DNA of 50,042 bases from Lachnospiraceae bacterium. Lineage in GTDB: Bacteria; Bacillota; Clostridia; Lachnospirales; Lachnospiraceae. Where the stretch lies: positions 1-50,042 of the forward strand of contig SVDH01000016.1 of the NCBI GenBank assembly GCA_015057865.1. The letters are read 5' to 3'. The position numbers and the translations under genes were made by a program. How positions within the stretch are numbered: position 1 is the first letter of the stretch; each line of letters begins with the position of its first letter. Positions 31,345-39,701 of the stretch are shown here, piece after piece. Under the pieces are notes generated by a model that saw only the letters and a program-made list of their open reading frames with translations, was not told where the DNA came from and searched no databases.

Positions 31345-33546
31345 CTACATAAACTTGACTTCTTCCAGTTTTTCCTCAAAGAACCGGTTCAACCGAATGA
31401 TCGGACGTCTTAAGATCAGACCCAGGATCAGGGCCGGAATCAGATAAAGCAGAAGATTCTTCAGTTCAAGCCAGTAAACATTCTGATACATGCCTGCAAT
31501 ACACTCCCGCATTGCATCCATCGTATGAACAAATGGAAGCAGCGGATATAGCTTATGGAAAACGGCCGGTGCCAGTTCGATTGGGAATGAGCCGCCGGAG
31601 CCGGCCACCTGCATGACCAGAAGAATGACAGCGGCAGCCTTACCGATATCACCAAATGAAATCGTCAACGTGTAAATAATGGTTACATAGACGATGCTGG
31701 ATACCCACCCTGACAGCAAAAACAGCATCGGGTGGTGACATTGGATTCCCAAAAACAGCAGATCGCCCAGGCAGATGATCGTCGACTGAACCAGGCCCAG
31801 TAACAGGAAGATCAATAGTCTGCCAAAGTAGAGTTCCGTTTGACGCACCTTTCCAAACTGCTGTAAAGCCTTGATCCTTTCATCGGAAACCATCACCTTC
31901 ATCATGGCAACCATAATGATTCCGCCAACCCATATCGAAAGGGCCGAATAGAAAGGCGCCATGGCAGAACCGTTGTTTTTAATCTCATAAACGGGATGCG
32001 TGTCAACTTTCACCGGAGAAGCCCAAAGAGAAGCCAGCAATGAACTGTTCTGTGCAAACAGTTCTTCCAACTCGCCAAGATCACCACTGTTGGCTGCTGC
32101 ATCCATTTTGGCCATCAGCTGATCCAGATCGTCAGAAGCTCCTCTCAGCTGATCGACAGATTCTGCAAGCAGAGTTTGCATATCCGTCAGTGTCTGGCTG
32201 GATCTTGTCAGCATTTGATCAGAATCTTTCACCGTCTGATTGAGCAGAGAATGGATCTTATCAGCATCAGCCCCCGCGTCAGAAAGCGTTCCGGAGAGTG
32301 CCGCAAGACCATCTTTTAAATTTTTATCATATTCCGTTTGAAGGGTCTGCAGACTGGTTTTACATTCTGCAGCCGCGCTCTCAAGATCTGTCTGATATTC
32401 CGAGATGTCAGCGTCAATATCGGCAAGAAGTGCGTCTGCATTGTCCAGTTTGTTTTTCAACCCTGTCTGCTTTTCGATCACACGATCCAGCTTCATGATC
32501 GTCTGATGCAGTGATTGCCGAATGATGATCTCACCCTCCGGCAATGATTCCTGAAGATTCGTCAGATCTGTCTTCCATTCCGTATACCGGTCGATCAAAG
32601 TCTGAACATCTGCAGAAAGCCCTTCCAGATTATCAGAGAGATCTGCCCGGTCGTCGGATAACGTCTGAAAGCTTTGATCAATCTTGTCTTCCACGCCGGA
32701 ATATGCATTGACGCTGTTTTTCAGAGACTGATCGATCTGCTGATTGACTGTATCAATCGAATCTGACAGATCCTGAACCTGATCCGCAGAGTCAGAGATC
32801 TTTTTTTGATCTGTCTGTGTGCCGCTTCCGGTCTGTTCCAGCATATCAGAGGTCGTTGCAATGAGATCCTGCAATGTATCCGTCATATCCATAAATGATT
32901 CTATCGTTTCGGCAGATGCATTAAGATTATTGTTGATCACACGCAGACGATCTTTGATGCCTGTCAGATAGTTTTCCGTCTGGTTTTCATCCAGATAACC
33001 AGACAGACCGTCATAAGTGCTGATCATAATCTCTGAAAGGGTCTCAACAAACGCTGTGTCGATTCTCGCCTGAACAGTTCCCGCGGCTTTATCCGTGACT
33101 TTAACAGAAATCGCGTTTTCTTTTTCATTGCAGTAATAGCGGATCACCGGATCGGTTTTATCTTCCGAAAAAAGGCTGAGCATATTTTTACTGAAATCTT
33201 CTGTGATAACGATTGCAGCATAATATTTTCCGGAACGTGTTCCCTCGATCGCGTCTTCTTCTGTTGTGAAAATCCAGTTCAGATCCTGGTTTCCGCGGAG
33301 CGAAGACTCTACCTTCTCTCCCATATTCAGTTCCATCGGAAACAAATCACTTTCATATCCCTGATCTGCGTTTGCAACGGCCACTTTCAGATTACCGGTA
33401 TTCCCATAAGGATCCCAGCTTGCTGCGATATTAAACCACGCATACATCGATGGAATGATCGCAAGCCCAAGGATAATGATCAAAGCAATCACATTGGCCC
33501 GGACCCGTCTGATGTCGCCGCGAAAAATCCGTAAAATATTTTTCAT
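31345..33546 (-). CDS. YhgE/Pip family membrane protein (second of tandem pair)
   Basis: This 733-residue protein has an N-terminal span (about 20-40) ending in the family mark PSMYAWFNIAASWDPYGNTGNLKVAVANAD, then a long extracellular region (about 45-520) dominated by coiled coil, and a C-terminal five- to six-span ABC-2-like membrane domain (about 535-715). The domain order is that of YhgE/Pip proteins, named for the phage infection protein of Lactococcus; related proteins occur with type VII secretion or export. It overlaps the upstream paralogue as ATGA. Sequence similarity between the two is clear at both ends and low in the coiled coil, as expected for an old duplication. Confidence 0.88.
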   Translation of the reverse strand: MKNILRIFRGDIRRVRANVIALIIILGLAIIPSMYAWFNIAASWDPYGNTGNLKVAVANADQGYESDLFPMELNMGEKVESSLRGNQDLNWIFTTEEDAIEGTRSGKYYAAIVITEDFSKNMLSLFSEDKTDPVIRYYCNEKENAISVKVTDKAAGTVQARIDTAFVETLSEIMISTYDGLSGYLDENQTENYLTGIKDRLRVINNNLNASAETIESFMDMTDTLQDLIATTSDMLEQTGSGTQTDQKKISDSADQVQDLSDSIDTVNQQIDQSLKNSVNAYSGVEDKIDQSFQTLSDDRADLSDNLEGLSADVQTLIDRYTEWKTDLTNLQESLPEGEIIIRQSLHQTIMKLDRVIEKQTGLKNKLDNADALLADIDADISEYQTDLESAAAECKTSLQTLQTEYDKNLKDGLAALSGTLSDAGADADKIHSLLNQTVKDSDQMLTRSSQTLTDMQTLLAESVDQLRGASDDLDQLMAKMDAAANSGDLGELEELFAQNSSLLASLWASPVKVDTHPVYEIKNNGSAMAPFYSALSIWVGGIIMVAMMKVMVSDERIKALQQFGKVRQTELYFGRLLIFLLLGLVQSTIICLGDLLFLGIQCHHPMLFLLSGWVSSIVYVTIIYTLTISFGDIGKAAAVILLVMQVAGSGGSFPIELAPAVFHKLYPLLPFVHTMDAMRECIAGMYQNVYWLELKNLLLYLIPALILGLILRRPIIRLNRFFEEKLEEVKFM

Positions 33547-36098
33547 GACTCTGTATGCTCCTTATCGTTATCCTGCATGGTTTTGATCAGTTCATCTGCT
33601 GTCATTTCTGCAATACGACGCCGTCTGTCAAGATGTTCTCTAAAGTACTCGACTATGAGCAGGAACAAAACAATAAACAGCATCGACGCGATCCACAGGA
33701 TCAAAAAGACCATCTTGGCAGGGATTGCAAACATCAGGATCAAAAAGATGACTGGAATGATCACGATCAGTAAAAATGACCGGCGAACGATCTTTTGATA
33801 GCGTTGTTCGAAGCGATCGATTCTTGCCAGAAGCAGCTGCTTCGTTTCCGGGTCAGCAAATAATGCTCTCGCGGCCTGACCAAATGACTTACGCTCCCGG
33901 ATGGCGCCGCCTTTTTCTGTTGCGATCAGATCCGTTTCCGCAAGTCTGTGATCAAACAGAGCATTCAGATTCCAGAAAGCAGGCCGAAGCGCAAGTCCGA
34001 TCACAAATGCAACCGGAAGGAAGATCAGTAGCAAGCTCATGTTTGCAGCAAAATGATGCGGATAGATCCCTGCGATCGTTTCACGCATCGCACCGACACC
34101 ATATGTAAACGGCAGGAACGGATGCAGATTCTGGAAGAACTTTGGTGTCATTTCAATCGGATATGTTCCGGATGAACCGGGGATCTGCAGGATGACAAAC
34201 AGTACGCACAGCGCTTTGCCGACATGTTTGAAAGTCATTACAAATGCATAGATCAGATTCATGAAAACAAAAGAGATCCACAGACCGGACAGGATAAACA
34301 GCACGGGATGCACACAGGGAATGTGGAGCAGCCAAAGATCGCCCGCACAAACGATAAATGCCTGAATCAATGCCGTGAATATGAACAGGAACCATCTGCC
34401 AAAATATACTTCATGCAGTTTCAAATTGTTCAGCTTCTCATCTTCATCGACTCCTGATTTAAAGATGTTGACGAGAATAAGACACCCGACCCAGATGGCA
34501 AGGTTTGTAAAAAACGGCGTCATGCCGGTGCCGTAGTTTTTGACGGGGTATAACAGTTCTGTTTCCATAGAGACCGGCGAAGACATAAACCGGCTGATCT
34601 GTTCGGAATCAAGCCCATCTGAAACATTTTTCAGATCTGTAAAAATCTGCAGACTTTCTATCGCATTCAAATCTGCGCGCGCCTGTTCCAGCTGATCCCG
34701 GATGAGCCCTAACGTTTCCTGTGTTTCTGTAAGAGCAGTATCTGTACTGTCAATCGTCTCACCCATATCGTCCAGCAGAACGGAAAGACCTTCAATATCT
34801 GTCTGTACCGTTTCATTCAATCCCTGCAGATGACCTGTGGCAGATGATGCTTCTGACAGAGAAATGCAAGCTTCTGTCATCAGAGAGGCGTCAAGCGTAC
34901 TGATCGAATCCTGCAGTGTATTCTGACTGTTCCGGATGCCTTCGCTTAGAACGGGATATGCATTGGATGAAAAATCATACAGATCGGCTGCTCCGGCAGA
35001 AGCAGATTCCAATGCGGAAAGGATCTGCTGATGCCGTTGGTTGTCCTCCTTCAGATCACTCAGAATACCGGCGATCGTTTCGTTCGGATAAGCCTCATTA
35101 ATATCAGTCAGTGTATCTATGATGTCCGCGTTTAGTTCCTGGATCGACTTTACTCTGGACACGACAGGGCTAACCTTATCGTTTAATTCCTGATCCACTT
35201 CCCGGATCTTACTGTCAAGAGTACCCAGTTTTGTGCCGGCAGAATCATTCAGTTCAGAGAGTTTCTGATCTGTATTGGCGATACCGGTCCGTGCTTTTTC
35301 GGAAAAATCACGGATATCCTCCCATGAAGCAGAAACCCGATCTTCGATGTCTTCTACAGATTCAGCGGCATTGTCTGCCATATCACTGGCCTGAGAGAGC
35401 GCACTTTGTCCGTCTGCAAGCAAACGGTCGCTGTCTTCTTTGATCGCATGGAACTCATCCAGCAGCACAACAAAATCTTCCGTCAGATCAGATGTGGCAC
35501 GAAGTCCTTCTTTCAGATCAGACATGGATCGATCAAGGTCATTTCCTGTCTGTCCGATCTTATCCTGCAGGATGGAAACCATCGATTCTGACACGGCTGC
35601 AACAAATTCATCGTTGATCCCCTGTTGCAGCGAGGAAACACCGCTGCCGGTGATTTTTGGTGCGATCGCATTTTTCTTTTCGTTGGAATAAAAAATGATT
35701 TCCGGTTGATGCGGATTGGTAGAAAAAACACTGGCCAGATCCTTACTGAATGATTCCGGAATGATGATCGCCGCATAGTAATCTCCGGATTTCACTCCGT
35801 TTAAAGCGGTTTCTTCATCTGTAAAGTTCCACCCCAGCTGATCATTATTCCGCAGTTTTTCCTCCAGCGCATCACCGACATCCAGTCTGCCGATCCGTTC
35901 GTGATTGGTCCCTGCATCCATATTCACAACGGCAATCTGAAGATTACCGGTATTGGCATACGGATCCATATTCGCATAAATATTAAACCAGGCATATAAA
36001 GAAGGAATGATACAGATTCCTGCCAGAACAACAATTGCTATAAAGTTTTTTCGCAAACGAAAAAGATCCCGTAGAAAGATTTTCCACGCTTTGTTCAT
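33543..36098 (-). CDS. YhgE/Pip family membrane protein (first of tandem pair)
   Basis: This 851-residue paralogue has the same plan: N-terminal span with PSLYAWFNIYANMDPYANTGNLQIAVVNMDAG, coiled-coil extracellular region (about 170-500), and ABC-2-like spans (about 530-700). In addition, a C-terminal cytoplasmic part with two more spans (near 775-815) and a basic tail is missing from the shorter partner. The unequal pair may assemble as a heteromer. It is the first gene of the operon, under the promoter at 36141-36169. Candidate roles are cell-envelope export or toxin/phage receptor function; none is proven here. Confidence 0.88.
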   Translation of the reverse strand: MNKAWKIFLRDLFRLRKNFIAIVVLAGICIIPSLYAWFNIYANMDPYANTGNLQIAVVNMDAGTNHERIGRLDVGDALEEKLRNNDQLGWNFTDEETALNGVKSGDYYAAIIIPESFSKDLASVFSTNPHQPEIIFYSNEKKNAIAPKITGSGVSSLQQGINDEFVAAVSESMVSILQDKIGQTGNDLDRSMSDLKEGLRATSDLTEDFVVLLDEFHAIKEDSDRLLADGQSALSQASDMADNAAESVEDIEDRVSASWEDIRDFSEKARTGIANTDQKLSELNDSAGTKLGTLDSKIREVDQELNDKVSPVVSRVKSIQELNADIIDTLTDINEAYPNETIAGILSDLKEDNQRHQQILSALESASAGAADLYDFSSNAYPVLSEGIRNSQNTLQDSISTLDASLMTEACISLSEASSATGHLQGLNETVQTDIEGLSVLLDDMGETIDSTDTALTETQETLGLIRDQLEQARADLNAIESLQIFTDLKNVSDGLDSEQISRFMSSPVSMETELLYPVKNYGTGMTPFFTNLAIWVGCLILVNIFKSGVDEDEKLNNLKLHEVYFGRWFLFIFTALIQAFIVCAGDLWLLHIPCVHPVLFILSGLWISFVFMNLIYAFVMTFKHVGKALCVLFVILQIPGSSGTYPIEMTPKFFQNLHPFLPFTYGVGAMRETIAGIYPHHFAANMSLLLIFLPVAFVIGLALRPAFWNLNALFDHRLAETDLIATEKGGAIRERKSFGQAARALFADPETKQLLLARIDRFEQRYQKIVRRSFLLIVIIPVIFLILMFAIPAKMVFLILWIASMLFIVLFLLIVEYFREHLDRRRRIAEMTADELIKTMQDNDKEHTES

Positions 36099-36140
36099 AA
36101 CGATTCCCTTTATTCTTTGATCTATTATTTATAATGATTC

Positions 36141-36169
36141 ATTTTATCACGGAGATATTTTGATGTAAA
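36141..36169 (-). promoter_or_regulatory. Promoter of the YhgE-YhgE-K+ channel operon
   Basis: On the minus strand TTTACA (36164-36169) and TAAAAT (36141-36146) lie 17 bases apart, about 45 bases before the start codon. It follows directly the terminator of the upstream catabolic operon. Confidence 0.65.
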
Positions 36170-36170
36170 T

Positions 36171-36204
36171 AAAAAGGGCCCTCACTGCTTTTGACAGTGA
36201 GGGC
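36171..36204 (-). terminator. Terminator of the PhlG-like/ferredoxin/flavoprotein operon
   Basis: The arms GCCCTCACTG (36178-36187) and CAGTGAGGGC (36195-36204) are perfect, with a 7-base loop, followed on the minus strand by CCTTTTTATTT. It lies 11 bases after the stop of the hydrolase gene. Confidence 0.88.
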
Positions 36205-36214
36205 TCACCGGTAC

Positions 36215-37030
36215 CTACCAGTTGTCTTTCTCTTCTGCGTAAACCTTTGGAAGCACCTTGTTCAGATTGGTAAACTCTTTAATATTATGTGCCAGAAGGC
36301 CTTTTGCGATCATCTCGCATTCCTGCTCCGGGATCACCTTCCATGCAGGAACGAGGCACTGCGGCTTCCCGTCGATGATATGATATCCGACCCAGAATCT
36401 TGCCTGGAATGTCATCACGCCATCGATTTTCTTTGCCACTTCAAGCATCACGACCGGCATTTTCATCGGACCAAGGAGCGCATTTGCGCAAACGATGAAT
36501 TCACAGCCTTCCTTGCCGATCAGGCTCGTATCCATTCCCATGTCTGCCGGGTTCTGGAACATGATCACGATCTCATCCGGCGGTCCTCCGATCGATTCCT
36601 GAACGGTATGTGTTGCGCCCCAGGTTTTCTCTTCCATCGGGACGGACGGATCCAGCGCGCGGCGTTTGCCCTCTTCGTTTAGCTCCAGACCATAATGATC
36701 CTCCGGATCCCAGATCGCATAACGGAATGCTTCCAGACCGTGCCATGCAAACCACCAGTAATACATTTCTGCCGTGCAGTCCGGCATCGGAATGTTTCCT
36801 GCAACCAGAAGGCCGCCGTCTTTTGTCGGATAGAATCCAAGTTTCTCCGGATACAGTGTCCCCGGCTCCAGAACCTTGTTTCTGTCCTCGATCTCAAGGC
36901 ACTCTCCTACCGTCCCTTTGCTTGCATCAACCATTGCAAGCTGCTCCGGTGTCGGGGAAGCGATTCCCTGCTCATAGTATTTATAATATCTTTTTGTTTT
37001 TGCATCTTCTGCAACAGGTACTAAAGCCAT
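36215..37030 (-). CDS. PhlG / phloretin hydrolase family C-C bond hydrolase
   Basis: This 271-residue protein resembles the DAPG hydrolase (PhlG) family, zinc enzymes that cut a C-C bond next to a ketone on a phloroglucinol ring. Phloretin hydrolase (Phy) of Eubacterium ramulus, about this size, is a gut member and yields phloroglucinol plus phloretic acid. Candidate zinc ligands are His97 (AWHGLE), His112, Glu145, and the C-terminal pair His248/Glu252 (LLAHNIKEFTNL), whose H-x3-E spacing is that of PhlG. No signal peptide. AGGAGGG precedes the ATG. It is the last gene of an operon with a ferredoxin and an FAD flavoprotein and is divergent from TetR. Family membership is fairly firm; the natural substrate is inference. 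Confidence 0.75.
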   Translation of the reverse strand: MALVPVAEDAKTKRYYKYYEQGIASPTPEQLAMVDASKGTVGECLEIEDRNKVLEPGTLYPEKLGFYPTKDGGLLVAGNIPMPDCTAEMYYWWFAWHGLEAFRYAIWDPEDHYGLELNEEGKRRALDPSVPMEEKTWGATHTVQESIGGPPDEIVIMFQNPADMGMDTSLIGKEGCEFIVCANALLGPMKMPVVMLEVAKKIDGVMTFQARFWVGYHIIDGKPQCLVPAWKVIPEQECEMIAKGLLAHNIKEFTNLNKVLPKVYAEEKDNW

Positions 37031-37046
37031 TTCACCCTCCTGTTTA

Positions 37047-37241
37047 TTATTTGACCAGCTTGATCATTGCAACTGCACAATCTGCAACTGCCTGCTTTGC
37101 ACGCTCTTCCAGCTCTGCCGGAAGCTCATCATGAAGGACATCCATGCAATGCTCTTCAAAGTTTCTCTTAAACAGATCCGGATACAGATCTTCACAAAGT
37201 CCACAGCGAATGCAATATTTATTATTAATCTCTAATCTCAT
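37047..37241 (-). CDS. Single-cluster [4Fe-4S] ferredoxin
   Basis: This 64-residue protein has C10-x2-C13-x2-C16 followed by x4-P, and a distant fourth cysteine, C55 (VADCAVAMI), the layout of one-cluster ferredoxins such as that of Thermotoga. The position of the fifth Cys of the two-cluster type is Tyr20 here. An extra Cys32 is also present. It probably feeds electrons to the flavoprotein encoded just upstream (73-base gap). AAAGGAAAG lies before the ATG. Confidence 0.85.
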   Translation of the reverse strand: MRLEINNKYCIRCGLCEDLYPDLFKRNFEEHCMDVLHDELPAELEERAKQAVADCAVAMIKLVK

Positions 37242-37314
37242 CTTTCTTTCCTTTCCCGATTATCGTAATTGTTCATTCTCAAAGTATGATTTGCTTTACC
37301 AGAACAAATATCTT

Positions 37315-38868
37315 TTAGAAGTTTTCACGTACATATGCGGCTGCGCTGTCACCTGCCAGAAGTCCTGTTGTCATCGCGCCGTATACGGTACCGCCGGCAT
37401 TGGAAGTCGGCTCGCCATAGAAGCTTCCTGTTACCATGTCGCCTGCGCCATACAGACCTTCGATCGGCTGATTGTTAATGTCCAGAAGGTTTGCATTCTC
37501 ATCTATTGCAAGACCGCCCATCGTATCATATGCACCTGCGAAGATACGGAAGCAGTAGATGTGTCCGCTTTCTTCTCTGATCGGGTGCAGGTATTTTGCA
37601 TCGGTATGGAAATCCGGATCATAGCCTTCTTCGGCTGCCTTATTGTATTTCGCGATCGTCTCTTTCAGATTTGCTTCATTGATGCCCATGTATTCTGCCA
37701 CTTCATGGATCGTATCAAAATGGCACATATGCTTATTGCCTTTAGCAATTGAAGCATCCATTTGCTCCCGCAGACCGCTCAGTTTTGCACCCTTGAAGAT
37801 GAAGTATACGTAGTTTTCATCAAACTCTTCTTCCATGCGTTTTACGGTATCCTCATCGAAGATCTGATATCCGTGCATGTTGGACTGCTTGCAGTACGCG
37901 CGGCTCATTGCGGTGTGCTGGTTGCTCATCTCTTCGTTGATGAAACGTTTACCCTGCTCATTGACACGCATCCACGGCATTTCGGTAACGACCTTGATCT
38001 GGTTTCCGTTCAGCCACGGTGTGTTCGGTCCGATACGAACGCCCGGGTTCGGAACTTCCGGATCCGCGCTGATGACCATTGCGGTCTTCTTTCCGCCGAT
38101 CTCCCAAACTGCCTTCTGTCCGTCACCGTCCTGGCAGCTGTCCGGGAAGGTGATCAGGACCTGCTTGCCTTCTTCGAATACTTCCTCAAACTTCGGATCT
38201 ACGTTGATAACGCCTTCTTCTTTCATCATCTCCATATTGCCTGTGATTCCACCGGAAGCAACGATCAGTGCTTTACAATCGATTGTAACCTCTGTACCGT
38301 CTTTTTCATAAGCGATCGCACCTGTTACTTTATCACCTGTTTTCACGATCTTTTTGATCGGGGTCTGGAAGAAGAACTGTACGCCCGCTTTCTCTAAGTT
38401 AATGCGCATGCGAAGCAGTGCAAGTGCCATCGCGTGACCTTTTCCACGTCCTTCCAGAAAATAATAATCACCTACGTCGATGCCGTTTGCATGGCCCTGT
38501 GTATATGCTCTTTTGTTTCCGTAATCAGCCGGATCTCTGTCGACCTTGATCATGCATTTGATTCCCAGCTCTTCTAAGAAAATGCGCGGGAATTCAGAGG
38601 AATATTTTACGACCTTGCTGATCAGGTTCATGTTTCCGTCGTAATTGGAAAATCTTGCCAGAACCTCGTATGCTGCTTTCTGTGCTTCCGGTGTGTCCGG
38701 TGTGGAACAGAACATCATCGGGCAGTTGGAAACCGCGCCGCCCTGTGCCGGATATTTTTCAAAAACCGCGATGTCTTTTACACCTGCCTGAACCAGCTTA
38801 TACGCTGCACCCATTCCTGCAACGCCGCTACCCATGACCGCTACGTCTACTTTTACTGTTTTGCCCAT
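37315..38868 (-). CDS. FAD-dependent oxidoreductase of the fumarate reductase/KsdD superfamily
   Basis: This 517-residue flavoprotein begins with VKVDVAVMGSGVAGMGAAYKL (GSGVAG 13-18, FAD dinucleotide fold) and ends with LYGAGDMVTGSFYGEPTSNAGGTVYGAMTTGLLAG, the closing FAD contact. The middle capping domain (about 130-330) fits the FAD_binding_2 family, which includes fumarate reductase, urocanate reductase and 3-ketosteroid dehydrogenases. The residues that bind fumarate in soluble fumarate reductases are not conserved: the His before MGG is AYDTMGG here, the final Arg is Thr, and the acid Arg region reads NQHTAMSRA. It therefore reduces or oxidises another substrate. It lacks a heme or FMN domain. 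It is the first gene of the operon with a ferredoxin and PhlG-like hydrolase. Confidence 0.85.
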   Translation of the reverse strand: MGKTVKVDVAVMGSGVAGMGAAYKLVQAGVKDIAVFEKYPAQGGAVSNCPMMFCSTPDTPEAQKAAYEVLARFSNYDGNMNLISKVVKYSSEFPRIFLEELGIKCMIKVDRDPADYGNKRAYTQGHANGIDVGDYYFLEGRGKGHAMALALLRMRINLEKAGVQFFFQTPIKKIVKTGDKVTGAIAYEKDGTEVTIDCKALIVASGGITGNMEMMKEEGVINVDPKFEEVFEEGKQVLITFPDSCQDGDGQKAVWEIGGKKTAMVISADPEVPNPGVRIGPNTPWLNGNQIKVVTEMPWMRVNEQGKRFINEEMSNQHTAMSRAYCKQSNMHGYQIFDEDTVKRMEEEFDENYVYFIFKGAKLSGLREQMDASIAKGNKHMCHFDTIHEVAEYMGINEANLKETIAKYNKAAEEGYDPDFHTDAKYLHPIREESGHIYCFRIFAGAYDTMGGLAIDENANLLDINNQPIEGLYGAGDMVTGSFYGEPTSNAGGTVYGAMTTGLLAGDSAAAYVRENF

Positions 38869-38913
38869 TTGAAACCCCTTTCCTTGTACTGAAAATCAAT
38901 TAAAAATTGAATC

Positions 38914-38942
38914 TTGTCTGTTTTCTGATGTTAAGATACAAT
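38914..38942 (+). promoter_or_regulatory. Promoter for the TetR gene, in the divergent control region
   Basis: TTGTCT (38914-38919) and TACAAT (38937-38942) are 17 bases apart on the plus strand, giving an 80-base leader to the TetR start. On the other strand, TTAAAC-17-TATCTT overlaps the same stretch and could serve the flavoprotein operon. The 38869-39030 gap is A/T-rich and also holds CAAAAC-N10-GTTTTG (38966-38987). Confidence 0.5.
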
Positions 38943-38989
38943 TTTTTTAGAGATGGTTTAAGACCAAAACATTTGAAAAAGTTTTGTAA

Positions 38990-39016
38990 TCGGACTTTTG
39001 GAGTAAAATAGTTCGA
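38990..39016. promoter_or_regulatory. Candidate TetR operator
   Basis: TCGGACT (38990-38996) and AGTTCGA (39010-39016) form a 6-of-7 inverted repeat with a 13-base spacer, just upstream of the TetR ribosome site. Length and location fit an autoregulatory TetR-family operator. Confidence 0.4.
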
Positions 39017-39030
39017 TTTGGGAGGATACC

Positions 39031-39624
39031 ATGGCAGGCAATCGCAAAGATTTCAATCGTTCGGAAACCAAACGTCATATCCGAAATGTTTTTCTGGAGA
39101 TTTATTCTGAAAAAGGAATCGATGGCGTGACCATTAACGGTCTCTGCAAACAGGCAGGGATCGTAAAATCTACCTTCTATACCTATTTTGAAGATAAATA
39201 TTCTATTCTTGAAGAGATTGAGAGCGAACTGTTAAGTACTTTAGCTGAAGTCAATAACAATCTGGAAAACCTGGAACTCACGCCCGTATTAAAAGGGAAT
39301 CCACTGCCTCAGGCATCGGAAACCGTTGATTTTATTCTGGCGCATCTGGATGAATATCGCGCCATCATGGGGCCAAAGGGTGACCCCAGTTTTGAAAACC
39401 GCTGGCGGCGCCATATCTCTTCGAGCTTTACCAATCGGTTTTTAAAAGAAAAACATGACCCCAAGAGTGCCGGGCTCGCCTGCGCGATCTTCTCCTCGAC
39501 ACTCATTGGAATCTATCGTTATTTTATCTTTGAGGATCCGGATATCACAAAGGAAAACTTTGCGCTGATCCTCGGGAATACGTTCAAGTATGCGCTGATG
39601 GATTTTCAGGCGTCGACGAAGTAA
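39031..39624 (+). CDS. TetR/AcrR-family transcriptional regulator
   Basis: This 197-residue protein has a TetR N-terminal helix-turn-helix (about 12-58): ETKRHIRNVFLEIYSEKGIDGVTINGLCKQAGIVKSTFYTYFEDKYSILEEI. The C-terminal ligand domain is of normal length and shows no clear subfamily. GGGAGG precedes the ATG. It is divergent from the flavoprotein-ferredoxin-PhlG-like operon, so it most likely represses that operon and is relieved by its substrate, as TetR proteins beside catabolic genes often do. A terminator hairpin follows, separating it from the convergent hydrogenase operon. Confidence 0.88.
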   Translation: MAGNRKDFNRSETKRHIRNVFLEIYSEKGIDGVTINGLCKQAGIVKSTFYTYFEDKYSILEEIESELLSTLAEVNNNLENLELTPVLKGNPLPQASETVDFILAHLDEYRAIMGPKGDPSFENRWRRHISSSFTNRFLKEKHDPKSAGLACAIFSSTLIGIYRYFIFEDPDITKENFALILGNTFKYALMDFQASTK

Positions 39625-39661
39625 ATCCAAACACAAATATCACCTCAGACACAATGAAAAG

Positions 39662-39699
39662 AGAAGGCAGGGCACTGTTTGTTATATGCCCTGCCTTCT
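39662..39699. terminator. Bidirectional terminator between TetR and the hydrogenase-like gene
   Basis: Thirteen-base perfect arms AGAAGGCAGGGCA (39662-39674) and TGCCCTGCCTTCT (39687-39699) enclose a 12-base loop. It lies three bases past the stop of the minus-strand gene and 37 bases after the TetR stop. Confidence 0.85.
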
Positions 39700-39701
39700 T
39701 A

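Noticed and set aside
36171-36204. Hairpin at 36178-36204 as an operator or riboswitch
   Set aside because: The perfect stem followed by a T run directly after a stop codon is a plain terminator.
37315-38868. Flavoprotein as respiratory fumarate reductase
   Set aside because: The fumarate-binding Arg and His positions are not conserved and no membrane or heme subunit accompanies it.
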